Shown piece after piece: positions 44,162 to 52,773 of a stretch of DNA of 64,000 bases. A program made the translations under genes and the position numbers. The DNA lies in the NCBI RefSeq assembly GCF_007828035.1, contig NZ_VITV01000018.1, positions 1 through 64,000 of the forward strand. The letters are read 5' to 3'. The notes beneath the pieces are model-generated. The model searched no databases. It was not told where the DNA came from and worked only from the letters and a program-made list of their open reading frames with translations. The DNA is from Nitrospirillum amazonense (lineage in GTDB: Bacteria; Pseudomonadota; Alphaproteobacteria; Azospirillales; Azospirillaceae). Position 1 is the stretch's first letter. Each line of letters begins with the position of its first letter.

Positions 44162-46462
44162 CTAAAGCCCGAACAGGCGGCGGAACGCCACCTCCTGCGC
44201 CGCCGGCACGCTGTGCCGGGCCGCCAGCTCGGCCAAGGCCGTCGCCATGGCCGCCATCGGGCCCGACCAGTCGTTCATGCGCGTCTGACGGAACAGCCGG
44301 GCGGTCGGGTACCAGGGACTGTCCGTCCGGTCGCGCATCCACCGCCAATCCGGCCGATTGGAAATGAGCAGCCAGACCGGCTTGCCCAAGGCGCCGGCCA
44401 AATGGGCGACCGACGTATCGACGGCAATCACCAGATCCAGGTTGGCGATGGCCGCCGCCGTCTCACCGTAGTCGCTCAGGTGTGTGGACAGGTCCGTTAT
44501 CCGCCCGGCCGCCATTTGCCCCACGTCGGCTGCGCGCGGCCCCACCTGCAGGCTGTACCAGCGCACGCCGGGCACCGTCCATAGGGGGTTCAACGCCGCC
44601 AGCTGGTGGATGGACCGATGGCGGTCGCCCCGGTGGCCCGGATTGCCGGCCCAGACCAGCCCCACCCGCAGGCCGGGCGCGCGGGTGTCTGCATCCTCGG
44701 CCGCGAACCGGGCGCGCCAGCGGGCCAGGGCCGCGGCCGGCGGTGTCATATAGGGAACCGCCGCCGGCACCGTCGCCAGCGTCGTGCCCAGCAGGTAGGG
44801 CAGGCTGAGCAAAGGGGCGTGCACGTCACAGGTCGTCGGCACTTCGTCGCCCACCAGCAGCGCATCGACGCCCGGCACGCTGGACACCAAATCCGCCAAG
44901 GTGCGCGGCGTGCGCAGCACGATGCGGGCCGGGGGCCCCGAGCGTCCCGGTCCGCCCCACCAGCGCCGGTCGGCATAGCGGCTGAACTGGATCAGGTCCC
45001 CCATGCCCTGTTCGGTATGCAGCGTCAGGGTGCGGCCGGTCAGGTCCTGGCCCGGGCGCCAGGCCCGTTCGGGCATCACGTCCCACAGCCGGGTCTCGTG
45101 CCCGTCCCGCAGACGCCACTCATATTCCGCCCAGCCTTCCTCCAGCTGCCCCATCTGCAGGCAGGCCATGCCCAGGTTGACGTGGGCGGTGACGAAATTC
45201 GGCTTGAGGGCGACCGCCCGGCGCAGCGAGGCCTGCGCCTCCGCCACCCGCCCGGCGTCCAGCAACACGATGCCCAAGGTGTTGTGCATGTCCGCGTTAC
45301 CGGGCGCCACCGCCAGGCCGCGGGCCGCGGCGGCGAGCGCCTCTCCGCCACGGTCCAATCCGTGGAGGGCGGCGGCCATCACACCCAGCGCCAGCTCACT
45401 GTCCGGCTGCAGCACCAGCGCCCGCCGGGCCATGTCCAGCGCCTCCTCCAGGCGGTTCTGGCCCTGCAAGGCGACCGCCAGGCAAACGCGAGCGTCGATC
45501 GACTGCGGGTCGCGGGCCAGGGCGTTGCGCCCCAGCGCCTCCACATCCTCCCAGCGCTGCCGCTCCACCAGGCAGCCCGACAGCGCGTGGATGGCATCGG
45601 ACAGCCCAGGGTCCAGCGCCACGGCCCGCCGGAGGGAGTCAATGGCGGCGTCCAGTTCCTTCATGTCGCGCAGGGCCACACCCAGGCAGGTGTGGGCCAG
45701 GGCCAAGTCCGGCCGCAGGGCGAGGGCCCGGCGCGCCATGTCCGCCGCTTCCGCCAGCGCACCATCAGCCTGCAGCGCAATGCCGAGGTTGCACCAGTGC
45801 CCGGCGTCCTCGGGCGCCATCTCCACCGCGCGCCGATAGGCGCTAATGGCATCCCCCAGGCGCCCAAGGCCACGCAGAGCGTTCCCCAGGTTGCCTTGGG
45901 CGTCGGCATAACCGGGCCAGAGGGTCAGAGCCTGGGCATACGCGTCCAGCGCGGCCTGGGCGCGGCCCGCTGCAAGGTGGGCGTTGCCGAGGGCGTTCAG
46001 CTCGATCGCCTGGTCCCGCCGCCCGTCCGCTTCAGGCGGACGCGGCTCTTCTTCGGCCGGCTGCCGGGCCGGCTGCAGTTCCGCGGCCCGGCGGTGGACC
46101 GCCGTGGCCTCGTCCTGGCGACCCGCATCGGCCAGGGCGTTCCCCAGATTGACGAGCAGTTGGGCATTGTCCGGCTGGGCCGCCACGGCGGCGCAGTAGA
46201 CCTCGATGGCCTCGGCCAGCTGGCCCTGGCGGTGCAAGGCCACGCCCAGATTGGCCAGCGCCGGCAAGGAGTCCGCCCGCACGGCCAGAGCCCGCCGGCA
46301 GGCGTCCACCGCCGCGTCGGCATAGCCCAGCTGCAGCAGTGCCACGCCCAGGTGGGTCCAGGCCGCAGGGTCATCCGGCGCCGCCGTCACGATCGCGTTG
46401 TAGTGGGTCGCCGCCTCGGCCCACCGGCCATCCAGCATCAATTTGTGGCCGTCGTCACTCAC
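44162..46462 (-). CDS. TPR-repeat protein with C-terminal glycosyltransferase-like domain
   Basis: A 766-residue protein. About 14 tetratricopeptide repeats fill residues 1-480 (e.g. PAAWTHLGVALLQLGYADAA, NLGNALRGLGRLGDAISAYRRAVEMAPED). The C-terminal part (about 480-766) has a GT-B-like shape related to GT9/GT41 enzymes: RTLTLHTEQGMGDLIQFSRY, LRVGLVWAGNPGHRGDRHRSI and DLVIAVDTSVAHLAGALGKPVWLL. This resembles proteins proposed to glycosylate partners, including flagellar proteins. GTG 46462 is chosen, just before the first repeat; ATG 46438 is also possible. Confidence 0.85.
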   Translation of the reverse strand: MSDDGHKLMLDGRWAEAATHYNAIVTAAPDDPAAWTHLGVALLQLGYADAAVDACRRALAVRADSLPALANLGVALHRQGQLAEAIEVYCAAVAAQPDNAQLLVNLGNALADAGRQDEATAVHRRAAELQPARQPAEEEPRPPEADGRRDQAIELNALGNAHLAAGRAQAALDAYAQALTLWPGYADAQGNLGNALRGLGRLGDAISAYRRAVEMAPEDAGHWCNLGIALQADGALAEAADMARRALALRPDLALAHTCLGVALRDMKELDAAIDSLRRAVALDPGLSDAIHALSGCLVERQRWEDVEALGRNALARDPQSIDARVCLAVALQGQNRLEEALDMARRALVLQPDSELALGVMAAALHGLDRGGEALAAAARGLAVAPGNADMHNTLGIVLLDAGRVAEAQASLRRAVALKPNFVTAHVNLGMACLQMGQLEEGWAEYEWRLRDGHETRLWDVMPERAWRPGQDLTGRTLTLHTEQGMGDLIQFSRYADRRWWGGPGRSGPPARIVLRTPRTLADLVSSVPGVDALLVGDEVPTTCDVHAPLLSLPYLLGTTLATVPAAVPYMTPPAAALARWRARFAAEDADTRAPGLRVGLVWAGNPGHRGDRHRSIHQLAALNPLWTVPGVRWYSLQVGPRAADVGQMAAGRITDLSTHLSDYGETAAAIANLDLVIAVDTSVAHLAGALGKPVWLLISNRPDWRWMRDRTDSPWYPTARLFRQTRMNDWSGPMAAMATALAELAARHSVPAAQEVAFRRLFGL

Positions 46463-46505
46463 GCCCGCCCCGCTTCTCGTAAGCCGTCCTCGCTGGCGGC
46501 ATCCT

Positions 46506-46541
46506 AAAACGAAAATAGGCGCCGATGTCACCACCGGCGCC
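46506..46541 (-). terminator. Terminator after nrdB
   Basis: GGCGCCG / CGGCGCC (46518-46524 and 46535-46541) followed on the minus strand by TATTTTCGTTTT. It lies 40 nt past the nrdB stop and separates it from the TPR gene. Confidence 0.75.
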
Positions 46542-46580
46542 CGCTTTCCTATCGAATGGACCGCGCTCCCTCCGGGCCGG

Positions 46581-47546
46581 TCAGTCGAACGCCTCGTCCC
46601 AGCTGCCGCCGGTGGCGGCCTTGCTGTATTCCGTGGCGCGGTTCTCGAAGAAGTTGGCGTGTTCCACGCCGTTCAGCATGACGTCCATCCACGGCAGCGG
46701 GTTCTTTTCCACGCGATAGATGGGCTGCAGTTCCAGCTGCACCAGGCGGCGGTCGGCGATCCAGCGGATGTATTGCTTCACGTCCTCGGCCGTCAGGCCC
46801 TGCACGCCGCCCATCTCGAACGCCAGGTCGATGAAGGCATCCTCATGCGCCACGATGGTGGAGCAGGCGACATAGAGTTCCTTCTGGAAGGCTTCCGTCC
46901 AGATCTCCGGGTTCTCGGCCACGAAGGTGCGGAACAGGCGGATGGCGGACTGCGTGTGCAGCGTCTCGTCGCGCACCGACCAGGTCACGATCTGCCCCAT
47001 GCCCTTCATCTTGTTGAAGCGCGGGAAGTTCATGAGGATGGCGAAGGAGGCGAACAGCTGCAGGCCTTCGGTGAAAGCGCCGAACACCGCCAGGGTCTTG
47101 GCGATGTTGGCGGGGTTGTCCACCGTGAATTCCTGCATGTAGTCGTACTTGTCCTTCATCTCCTTGTAATGGAGGAAGGCGGAGTACTCGACCTCGGGCA
47201 TGCCGATGGTGTCCAGCAGGTGGCTGTAAGCCGCGATGTGGATGGTCTCGATGTTGGAGAAGGCCGAGAGCATCATCTGCACCTCGGTCGGCTGGAACAC
47301 CGCCGCGTACTTCTTCATGTAGCAGTTGTTCACCTCGACGTCGGCCTGGGTGAAGAACCGGAAAATCTGGGTCAGCAGGTTGCGCTCGCCGTCTGACAGC
47401 TTCTGGCGCCAGTCCTTCACGTCGTCGGCCAGCGGCACCTCCTCCGGCATCCAGTGCAGGCGCTGCTGCGTCAGCCAGGCCTCATAGGCCCACGGATAGC
47501 GGAAGGGCTTGTAGACGGGGTTCGGGGTCAAAAGCTGGCTGGGCAC
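46581..47546 (-). CDS. nrdB: Class Ia ribonucleotide reductase, beta (radical) subunit
   Basis: The 321-residue R2 subunit holding the diiron-tyrosyl radical. Ligands and radical site are visible: D69 (TQADVEVN), E100, H103 and Y107 (IETIHIAAY), and the later Glu and His in VRDETLH. The C-terminal docking peptide (ATGGSWDEAFD) is present. It starts with GTG 47546 and lacks an N-terminal ATP-cone. It is separated from nrdA by an EF-hand lipoprotein gene on the same strand. Confidence 0.96.
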   Translation of the reverse strand: MPSQLLTPNPVYKPFRYPWAYEAWLTQQRLHWMPEEVPLADDVKDWRQKLSDGERNLLTQIFRFFTQADVEVNNCYMKKYAAVFQPTEVQMMLSAFSNIETIHIAAYSHLLDTIGMPEVEYSAFLHYKEMKDKYDYMQEFTVDNPANIAKTLAVFGAFTEGLQLFASFAILMNFPRFNKMKGMGQIVTWSVRDETLHTQSAIRLFRTFVAENPEIWTEAFQKELYVACSTIVAHEDAFIDLAFEMGGVQGLTAEDVKQYIRWIADRRLVQLELQPIYRVEKNPLPWMDVMLNGVEHANFFENRATEYSKAATGGSWDEAFD

Positions 47547-47585
47547 GGGCGAAATCCGTTCGTCTATACGTCGTTGGTGAAATAA

Positions 47586-48239
47586 TCAGAACCAGCCTGA
47601 CGACTTGGTCAGCGCCTCGAAGGGCGCCATCATCGCCGCCAGGAATTCATCGGCGGTCACTTTGCCATCGTGGTCGGCGTCCCACTTGTCGAACTTGCGC
47701 AGCGACTGGGCGCGCAACTCCTCGCGGGTCACCCGGAAATCGCTGTCGGTGTCGGCCGACATCACCGGATCCAGGCCCACCTGCAGGCGCACGCGGGAGC
47801 CCTGATAGCTCGCACCATCGGGAAGCGCCTCCACCGAATCCGGCTGCACCGCGCGGTCCTGGGCACCCAACAAGGGCGTCACCGGATGCGGCTGCGCCCG
47901 GAAGGGCTGGGTCAGGCGGTACTTCTCCAGCTCGGCCGAGGTGATGCTGCCATCGTGGTCCAGGTCGAACAGGTCGAAACTCCGGTCCGCGTCGGCGATC
48001 ACCTCATCCCGGGTCAGCACGCCGTCGTGGTTGGCGTCCGTCTGGTGGAACCAGAGCATCAGCACCGCCTTGTACTGCAGCTGGCTGCCCGAGGGCGGCC
48101 CCAGGATCTGCCCCGACGGGCTGACCGGCACCAGCTGCAGGTAGGGATTCACCGGCAGGTCATGCCCCCCGCATCCCGCCAGGCCGAACCCCAGGGCGCC
48201 CGCCAAGGCCACCCTGGCCAGTGCCTTCACAACCCGCAT
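47586..48239 (-). CDS. EF-hand lipoprotein between nrdA and nrdB
   Basis: A 217-residue predicted lipoprotein (lipobox GFGLAGC). Four EF-hand-like loops follow: DANHDGVLTRDE, DLDHDGSITSAE, DTDSDFRVTREE and DADHDGKVTADE. The third lacks the standard Gly (F in its place), so it may not bind Ca2+ well. The protein should sit in the cell envelope, with no clear link to dNTP synthesis; it is nevertheless on the same strand between nrdA and nrdB, 40 and 75 nt from their ends. Confidence 0.9.
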   Translation of the reverse strand: MRVVKALARVALAGALGFGLAGCGGHDLPVNPYLQLVPVSPSGQILGPPSGSQLQYKAVLMLWFHQTDANHDGVLTRDEVIADADRSFDLFDLDHDGSITSAELEKYRLTQPFRAQPHPVTPLLGAQDRAVQPDSVEALPDGASYQGSRVRLQVGLDPVMSADTDSDFRVTREELRAQSLRKFDKWDADHDGKVTADEFLAAMMAPFEALTKSSGWF

Positions 48240-48314
48240 GCGACTTCCCCGCCAGCGTCAATGGACCGATCGAGGAAGACCGGCCCCTGGAGCCATCGAT
48301 CCTGGATCAACGGC

Positions 48315-50156
48315 TCACTGGCAAGCCAGGCATTCCTCATAGTTGCTGGTTTCCACGGCCGCCGGGGCGCTGGCTTTCGCTTCCGTCTTCTTGGCCACGA
48401 CGGCGCCGATGTCGGCCTCCGCCCGCTGGATGGACATGGAGCGGAGATAGTAGAGGCTCTTCACGCCCTTCTTCCAGGCCTGAAAATGAATCTGGTGCAG
48501 GTCGCGCTTATGCACGTCGGCCGGCAGGAAGATGTTCAGGCTCTGCGACTGGCAGATGAAGGGCGTGCGGTCGGCCGCGTGTTCGATCAGCCAGCGCTGG
48601 TCCAGCTCGAACGCCGTCTTGAAGACATCACGCTCCAGATCCGACAGGAAGTCCAGGTGCTGGACAGAGCCGCCGTTCAGGGTGATGGACGACCAGGTGT
48701 CCTCGTCATTGCGGCCATAGGTCGCCAGCACCTGCTCCAGATGCTTGTTGCGCACCGAGAACGATCCCGAGAGCGTCTTGTGATTGAAGGCGTTGGCCGC
48801 CGCCGGCTCGATGCCGGGCGAGGCGCCGCCGCAGATGATGGAGATGCTGGCGGTGGGCGCGATGGCGATCTTGTTGGAGAAGCGCTCTTCCGAGCCGTAG
48901 TCGGCGGCATCCGGGCAGGCGCCACGCTCCCGGCCCAGCTTCAGCGAGGCCTCATCGGCCTGGCGCTTGATGTGGGCGAACATGCGCTTGTTCCACACCT
49001 TGGCCATCACGCCCTCGATGGGCAGGCCCTGGCTCTGCAGGAAGCTGTGGTAGCCCATGACGCCCAGGCCCACCGAACGCTCGCGCATGGCGGAATAGCG
49101 GGCGCGCTCCATATCGTCCGGTGCCTTCGCGATGAAGTCGCTCATGACGTTGTCGAGGAAGCGCAGCGTGTCCTCGATGAAGGTGGGGTGGTCCTGCCAC
49201 TCCAGGAAATATTCCAGGTTCAGGGACGACAGGCAGCAGACGGCCGTGCGCTCCTTGCCCAGATGGTCCAGACCGGTGGGCAGCGTGATCTCGCTGCACA
49301 GGTTGGACATCTTCACCGACAGGCCGGCCAACTTGTGGTGTTCCGGCATGGCGCGGTTCACATGGTCGATGAACAGCAGGTAGGGCTCGCCCGTCTCGAT
49401 GCGGGCGGTCAGGATGCGGATCCACAAGGACCGCGCAGAAATGCGGCGGATGACCGAGCCGTCCTTGGGGCTGGTCAGCGCCCATTCCTCGTCGGCCTCG
49501 ACCGCGCGCATGAAGGCATCGGGGATGACCACGCCGTGGTGCAGGTTCAGCGCCTTGCGGTTCGGGTCGCCGCCGGTGGGGCGGCGCATCTCGATGAATT
49601 CCTCGATCTCCGGGTGGGAGACCGGCAGGTAGGTCGCGGCGGAGCCACGGCGCAAGGATCCCTGGCTGATGGCCAGGGTCAGGCTGTCCATAACGCGGAT
49701 GAAGGGCACCACGCCGGAGGTCTTGCCGTTGCCGCCGACCTTCTCGCCGATGGAGCGCAGGTTGCCCCAGTAGCTGCCGATGCCGCCGCCGCGCGAGGCC
49801 AGCCACACGTTCTCGTTCCAGAGGTCGACAATACCCTTCAGGCTGTCGTTGCACTCGTTGAGGAAGCAGCTGATGGGCAGACCGCGCGAGGTGCCACCGT
49901 TGGACAGCACGGGCGTGGCCGGCATGAACCACAGCTTGGAGATATAGTCATACAGGCGCTGGGCATGGGCCGCGTCGTCGGCGTAATAGCTGGCCACGCG
50001 CGCGAACAGATCCTGGAAACTTTCACCGGGCAGTAGGTAGCGGTCGGTCAAGGTGGCCTTGCCGAACGCCGTCAGCAGATCGTCACGGGAATGATCCACA
50101 ACGACCGCCGGACGGTTAGCAACTTGAATCCTGCCGAAAACGTCTCCGTCCCGCAT
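48315..50156 (-). CDS. nrdA: Class Ia ribonucleotide reductase, alpha (catalytic) subunit
   Basis: Reduces ribonucleoside diphosphates. The 613 residues carry the catalytic residues: C97 (PISCFLNEC), N285-C287-E289 in NLCSEI, C307/308 (AVCCLSSLNL), and the C-terminal redox pair EECLACQ. There is no N-terminal ATP-cone (family members with it are around 760), so dATP activity control through a cone is missing in this polypeptide. ATG 50156 follows GGGGATAAG. Upstream DNA holds DnaA- and NrdR-like sites. Confidence 0.96.
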   Translation of the reverse strand: MRDGDVFGRIQVANRPAVVVDHSRDDLLTAFGKATLTDRYLLPGESFQDLFARVASYYADDAAHAQRLYDYISKLWFMPATPVLSNGGTSRGLPISCFLNECNDSLKGIVDLWNENVWLASRGGGIGSYWGNLRSIGEKVGGNGKTSGVVPFIRVMDSLTLAISQGSLRRGSAATYLPVSHPEIEEFIEMRRPTGGDPNRKALNLHHGVVIPDAFMRAVEADEEWALTSPKDGSVIRRISARSLWIRILTARIETGEPYLLFIDHVNRAMPEHHKLAGLSVKMSNLCSEITLPTGLDHLGKERTAVCCLSSLNLEYFLEWQDHPTFIEDTLRFLDNVMSDFIAKAPDDMERARYSAMRERSVGLGVMGYHSFLQSQGLPIEGVMAKVWNKRMFAHIKRQADEASLKLGRERGACPDAADYGSEERFSNKIAIAPTASISIICGGASPGIEPAAANAFNHKTLSGSFSVRNKHLEQVLATYGRNDEDTWSSITLNGGSVQHLDFLSDLERDVFKTAFELDQRWLIEHAADRTPFICQSQSLNIFLPADVHKRDLHQIHFQAWKKGVKSLYYLRSMSIQRAEADIGAVVAKKTEAKASAPAAVETSNYEECLACQ

Positions 50157-50159
50157 GAC

Positions 50160-50168
50160 TTATCCCCA
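50160..50168 (+). promoter_or_regulatory. DnaA-box-like site next to nrdA start
   Basis: TTATCCCCA, one base from the DnaA consensus TTATCCACA. It overlaps the nrdA ribosome-binding region, only 4 nt upstream of the start codon. Confidence 0.5.
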
Positions 50169-50187
50169 GGCTGTGTATGAATTGCGC

Positions 50188-50196
50188 TGTGGATAA
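50188..50196 (-). promoter_or_regulatory. Perfect DnaA box upstream of nrdA
   Basis: TGTGGATAA on the plus strand equals TTATCCACA on the minus strand, an exact consensus DnaA box, 32 nt upstream of the nrdA start codon and 20 nt from a second box-like site in the opposite orientation. Confidence 0.65.
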
Positions 50197-50207
50197 CCGA
50201 GGACCGG

Positions 50208-50255
50208 ATACCACATCTAGCGGCAACGAGCGCTGATCCTACCAAATCGTGACAG
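50208..50255 (-). promoter_or_regulatory. Candidate tandem NrdR boxes upstream of nrdA
   Basis: ACCACATCTAGCGG (from 50210) and ACCAAATCGTGACA (from 50241) begin exactly 31 bp apart, the three-turn spacing typical of NrdR sites upstream of RNR operons. The first has weak internal symmetry (CC-C...G-GG). Matches to the strict consensus are partial. Confidence 0.4.
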
Positions 50256-50418
50256 TACGCCAACGGGTTTTTTGTATCTCCGAAGGGCATTTTTCCATTG
50301 CGTCGGAAAAGCCCAGGGATACTGCGGCCAGCATGGGGTATCCTGCCCGCCAGCCATGGTTAATGAGGGTGCGGACCTGCCCGAAAGGGGGCCGCCCGAT
50401 GCCCTGGAGGGTCGCCTG

Positions 50419-51804
50419 ATGTTCATCGCGTGCTCCAACCTCATCGTTCCCAACCCCCCTATATCTTGTGCCGGCATCGCGGTGGGGGACATAGATGGTG
50501 ATGGGCGCTTCGATTTCGTCGTCACCTGCGCCGATGCGCCCAACCGCGTGTTGAGCTGGGATGGCGGCGCCTTGGTCGAGCATCCGGCGGGCCCCCTGGC
50601 CGACGCCAGCGCCTGCGCCCGGGCGGCCCTGTTCGCCGACATGGATGGCGACGGCAGGGAAGAGCTCTACATATTGAACGAACCCGTCGCGGCCGGCGCG
50701 CTGCCCACGCCGGACCGGCTGTTCGCCTGCTTCGGCAACCGCTGGGTCGACTTGGCCGCCCTGCCGGAGAACTTCGCCGCCGCCAACCGTGCGGCCGGCA
50801 CGTCGCTGGCCTGCCTGGACCGCCACGGCACCGGCCGCTACAGCATCGTGGTCGGGGGAGAGGGCGTGCCCCTGCAGCTGTTCGAGCTGGACCGCCGCGG
50901 CCGCCTGCACGAGGTGGCGGAGGAGGCGGGGCTGGACATCGAGGCCGACGCCCGGCTGCTGCTGGGATCCTGCCTCACCGGTTCACTGCCCGATCTGTTC
51001 GTCGGCTGCGCCAACGGCCCCAACCTGTTATTCCGCAACCTGGGCGGCGGCCTGTATGAGGAGATCGCGGAAGAGGTGGGGCTGGATGACCCCTTCGCCA
51101 ACGCCAGCGCCGCCACCATCCTGGACGCCGACGGCGACGGGCTGGTCGACCTGCTGCTGGGCAACATCCAGGGGCCGCAGCGCCTGTTCCAGCACCGTGC
51201 CGGCGGCGGCTTCGTCGATGTGGCGCCGGCGGAGATGGCGCAGCCAGGTCCGGTGCGCGCCGTCATCGCCGCCGATTTCGACAACGACGGCTATGAGGAG
51301 CTGTTCTTCCACATGCATGGGCAGCCCAACCGCCTGTTCGCCTGGCGGGAGGATCGCTGGGTGTCCATCGACGTGGGCGACGCCGCCGAACCGGAGGGCC
51401 TGGGCACCGCGGCCGTGGTGGCCGATATCGACGGTGACGGCCAGCTGGAACTGCTGCTGGGCCATGGCGACGGTGAGGCCCAGCCCCTGTCCCTGTTCCT
51501 GGCCTCCCCCACCGGCAACAACTGGCTGCGCGTCCTGCCCCTGACGGCCGGCGGCGCGCCGGCGCGGGGCGCCACCGTCTGCCTGACCGCCGGCGGCCGG
51601 CGGCAGCTGCGCAGCATCACCAGCGGGTCCGGGGGACCCTATCAGCGCGAGCCCGTGGCCCATTTCGGCCTGGGTGAGCTGACGCAGGTCGATCTGCTGG
51701 AAATCACGTGGCCCGATGGCGCGACCCTGCGGGTGGAACAGCCCGACCTCTGTCGCCTGATGGTGGTCCACCATCCCAGCCTGGGGCAGCAGGCGACGTG
51801 CTGA
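50419..51804 (+). CDS. FG-GAP/VCBS repeat protein with UnbV/ASPIC domain
   Basis: A 461-residue predicted beta-propeller. Five Ca-binding FG-GAP loops are visible: GDIDGDGRFDFVV, ADMDGDGREELYI, LDADGDGLVDLLL, ADFDNDGYEELFF and ADIDGDGQLELLL. The C-terminal 90 residues (NNWLRVLPLTAGGAPARGATVCLTAGG..., then FGLGE) are an ASPIC/UnbV domain. ATG 50419 has an excellent GGAGGG ribosome site 7 nt upstream. No signal peptide is evident at this start, although relatives are mostly exported. The function is unknown. Confidence 0.85.
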   Translation: MFIACSNLIVPNPPISCAGIAVGDIDGDGRFDFVVTCADAPNRVLSWDGGALVEHPAGPLADASACARAALFADMDGDGREELYILNEPVAAGALPTPDRLFACFGNRWVDLAALPENFAAANRAAGTSLACLDRHGTGRYSIVVGGEGVPLQLFELDRRGRLHEVAEEAGLDIEADARLLLGSCLTGSLPDLFVGCANGPNLLFRNLGGGLYEEIAEEVGLDDPFANASAATILDADGDGLVDLLLGNIQGPQRLFQHRAGGGFVDVAPAEMAQPGPVRAVIAADFDNDGYEELFFHMHGQPNRLFAWREDRWVSIDVGDAAEPEGLGTAAVVADIDGDGQLELLLGHGDGEAQPLSLFLASPTGNNWLRVLPLTAGGAPARGATVCLTAGGRRQLRSITSGSGGPYQREPVAHFGLGELTQVDLLEITWPDGATLRVEQPDLCRLMVVHHPSLGQQATC

Positions 51805-51825
51805 CTCCTGCGGGTGAAACCACCG

Positions 51826-52650
51826 TCAAGACGGCGCCGCGACCGGCGCCTGGCGACGGATTCTACCCAGGGTCAGGCCATAGAAGCGGGCCAGCATGAC
51901 GGCATAGGCCCCCCAGCCCACGCCATAGAGGCCGACGCTGACGACATAGCTGGCGGCGATCTCCACCGGATCGGTCAGGCGGCTGAACAGGGGGGTGACG
52001 AAGGCGGGCAGCACCGTCAGCAGACTGAGCGCCGTCAGCCGCACGGACAGGCCGCGGGTGGCGATCCAACCCAGGCGGAAGGAGGCGGCGCCCCCTACCG
52101 CCAGCGGCACCACCCCCACCATGAGGCGGCCGAAGATGCCCATCATGATCAGCACCAGCGGCAAGGCCACCAGCACGAACAGGCCGCCCGCCACCGATTC
52201 CGGCATCTCCATACCCAGCGCCACCAGGGCGCCATCCAGCAGGCGCAGGGAGGGCAGCAGGAAGACCAGCACCGGCAGGGCGCTGACCATGGCTGCCAGC
52301 ATCCACCCCAGATAAGCCAGTTCCCGCCGGCCCAGGCTGGGGCTGAGGAAGCCGACACCGTCATCGGCCTGCAACACCCAGCGCGCCCACCAGACCTGCA
52401 TGCGGATGAAGAACCAGGCGTTGAAGGCCATGGGAATGAGATGGAAGGGCAGCACCTCCGCCTCCCACGCGTCCTCCAGCGCCGGATCCACCGGGCGGGG
52501 GTGGGTCAGCGCCAGGATGACATAGAGGACCATCATCACCAGGGCCGGCATGCCGGCGAAGCGCACGGTGCGGCCGGGATCGGACAGCACCTCGCGGAAC
52601 GCGGCCGCCGCCTCATGCCACACCATCGGCTTGCGCCGCACGTCCTCCAT
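51826..52650 (-). CDS. Multi-pass membrane protein of unknown function
   Basis: A 274-residue protein with six or so hydrophobic segments (VMMVLYVILALTHP, LAYLGWMLAAMVSALPVLVFLLP, GGLFVLVALPLVLIMMGIFGRLMVG, VRLTALSLLTVLPAFVTPLFS, VSVGLYGVGWGAYAVML). N-terminal MEDVRRKPMVWHEAAAAFREVLSDP is a cytoplasmic helix. I do not recognise a family; Yip1-like topology is possible. Start ATG 52650 (GTG 52656 is an alternative). It is convergent with the UnbV gene. Confidence 0.78.
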   Translation of the reverse strand: MEDVRRKPMVWHEAAAAFREVLSDPGRTVRFAGMPALVMMVLYVILALTHPRPVDPALEDAWEAEVLPFHLIPMAFNAWFFIRMQVWWARWVLQADDGVGFLSPSLGRRELAYLGWMLAAMVSALPVLVFLLPSLRLLDGALVALGMEMPESVAGGLFVLVALPLVLIMMGIFGRLMVGVVPLAVGGAASFRLGWIATRGLSVRLTALSLLTVLPAFVTPLFSRLTDPVEIAASYVVSVGLYGVGWGAYAVMLARFYGLTLGRIRRQAPVAAPS

Positions 52651-52773
52651 AACCACCCAACCCTCGACTACCGTCCCGCCGCCCCGGAGAATGCCGGATC
52701 GCGCCGGCCGTGGCGAAGCGTTATGTTGCCGCGCCCCGCCGGTGGCGGCGCCTTTTCCTCAAGGTCTATCCCA

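Noticed and set aside
44606-46507. 633-residue plus-strand ORF opposite the TPR gene
   Set aside because: It mirrors the TPR coding region, is repetitive and lacks a ribosome site or a family signature.
47670-50036. 788-residue ORF antisense to nrdA
   Set aside because: It is a frame shadow of nrdA with Gln/His/Arg-rich composition and no domain; the nrdA residues on the other strand are unmistakable.
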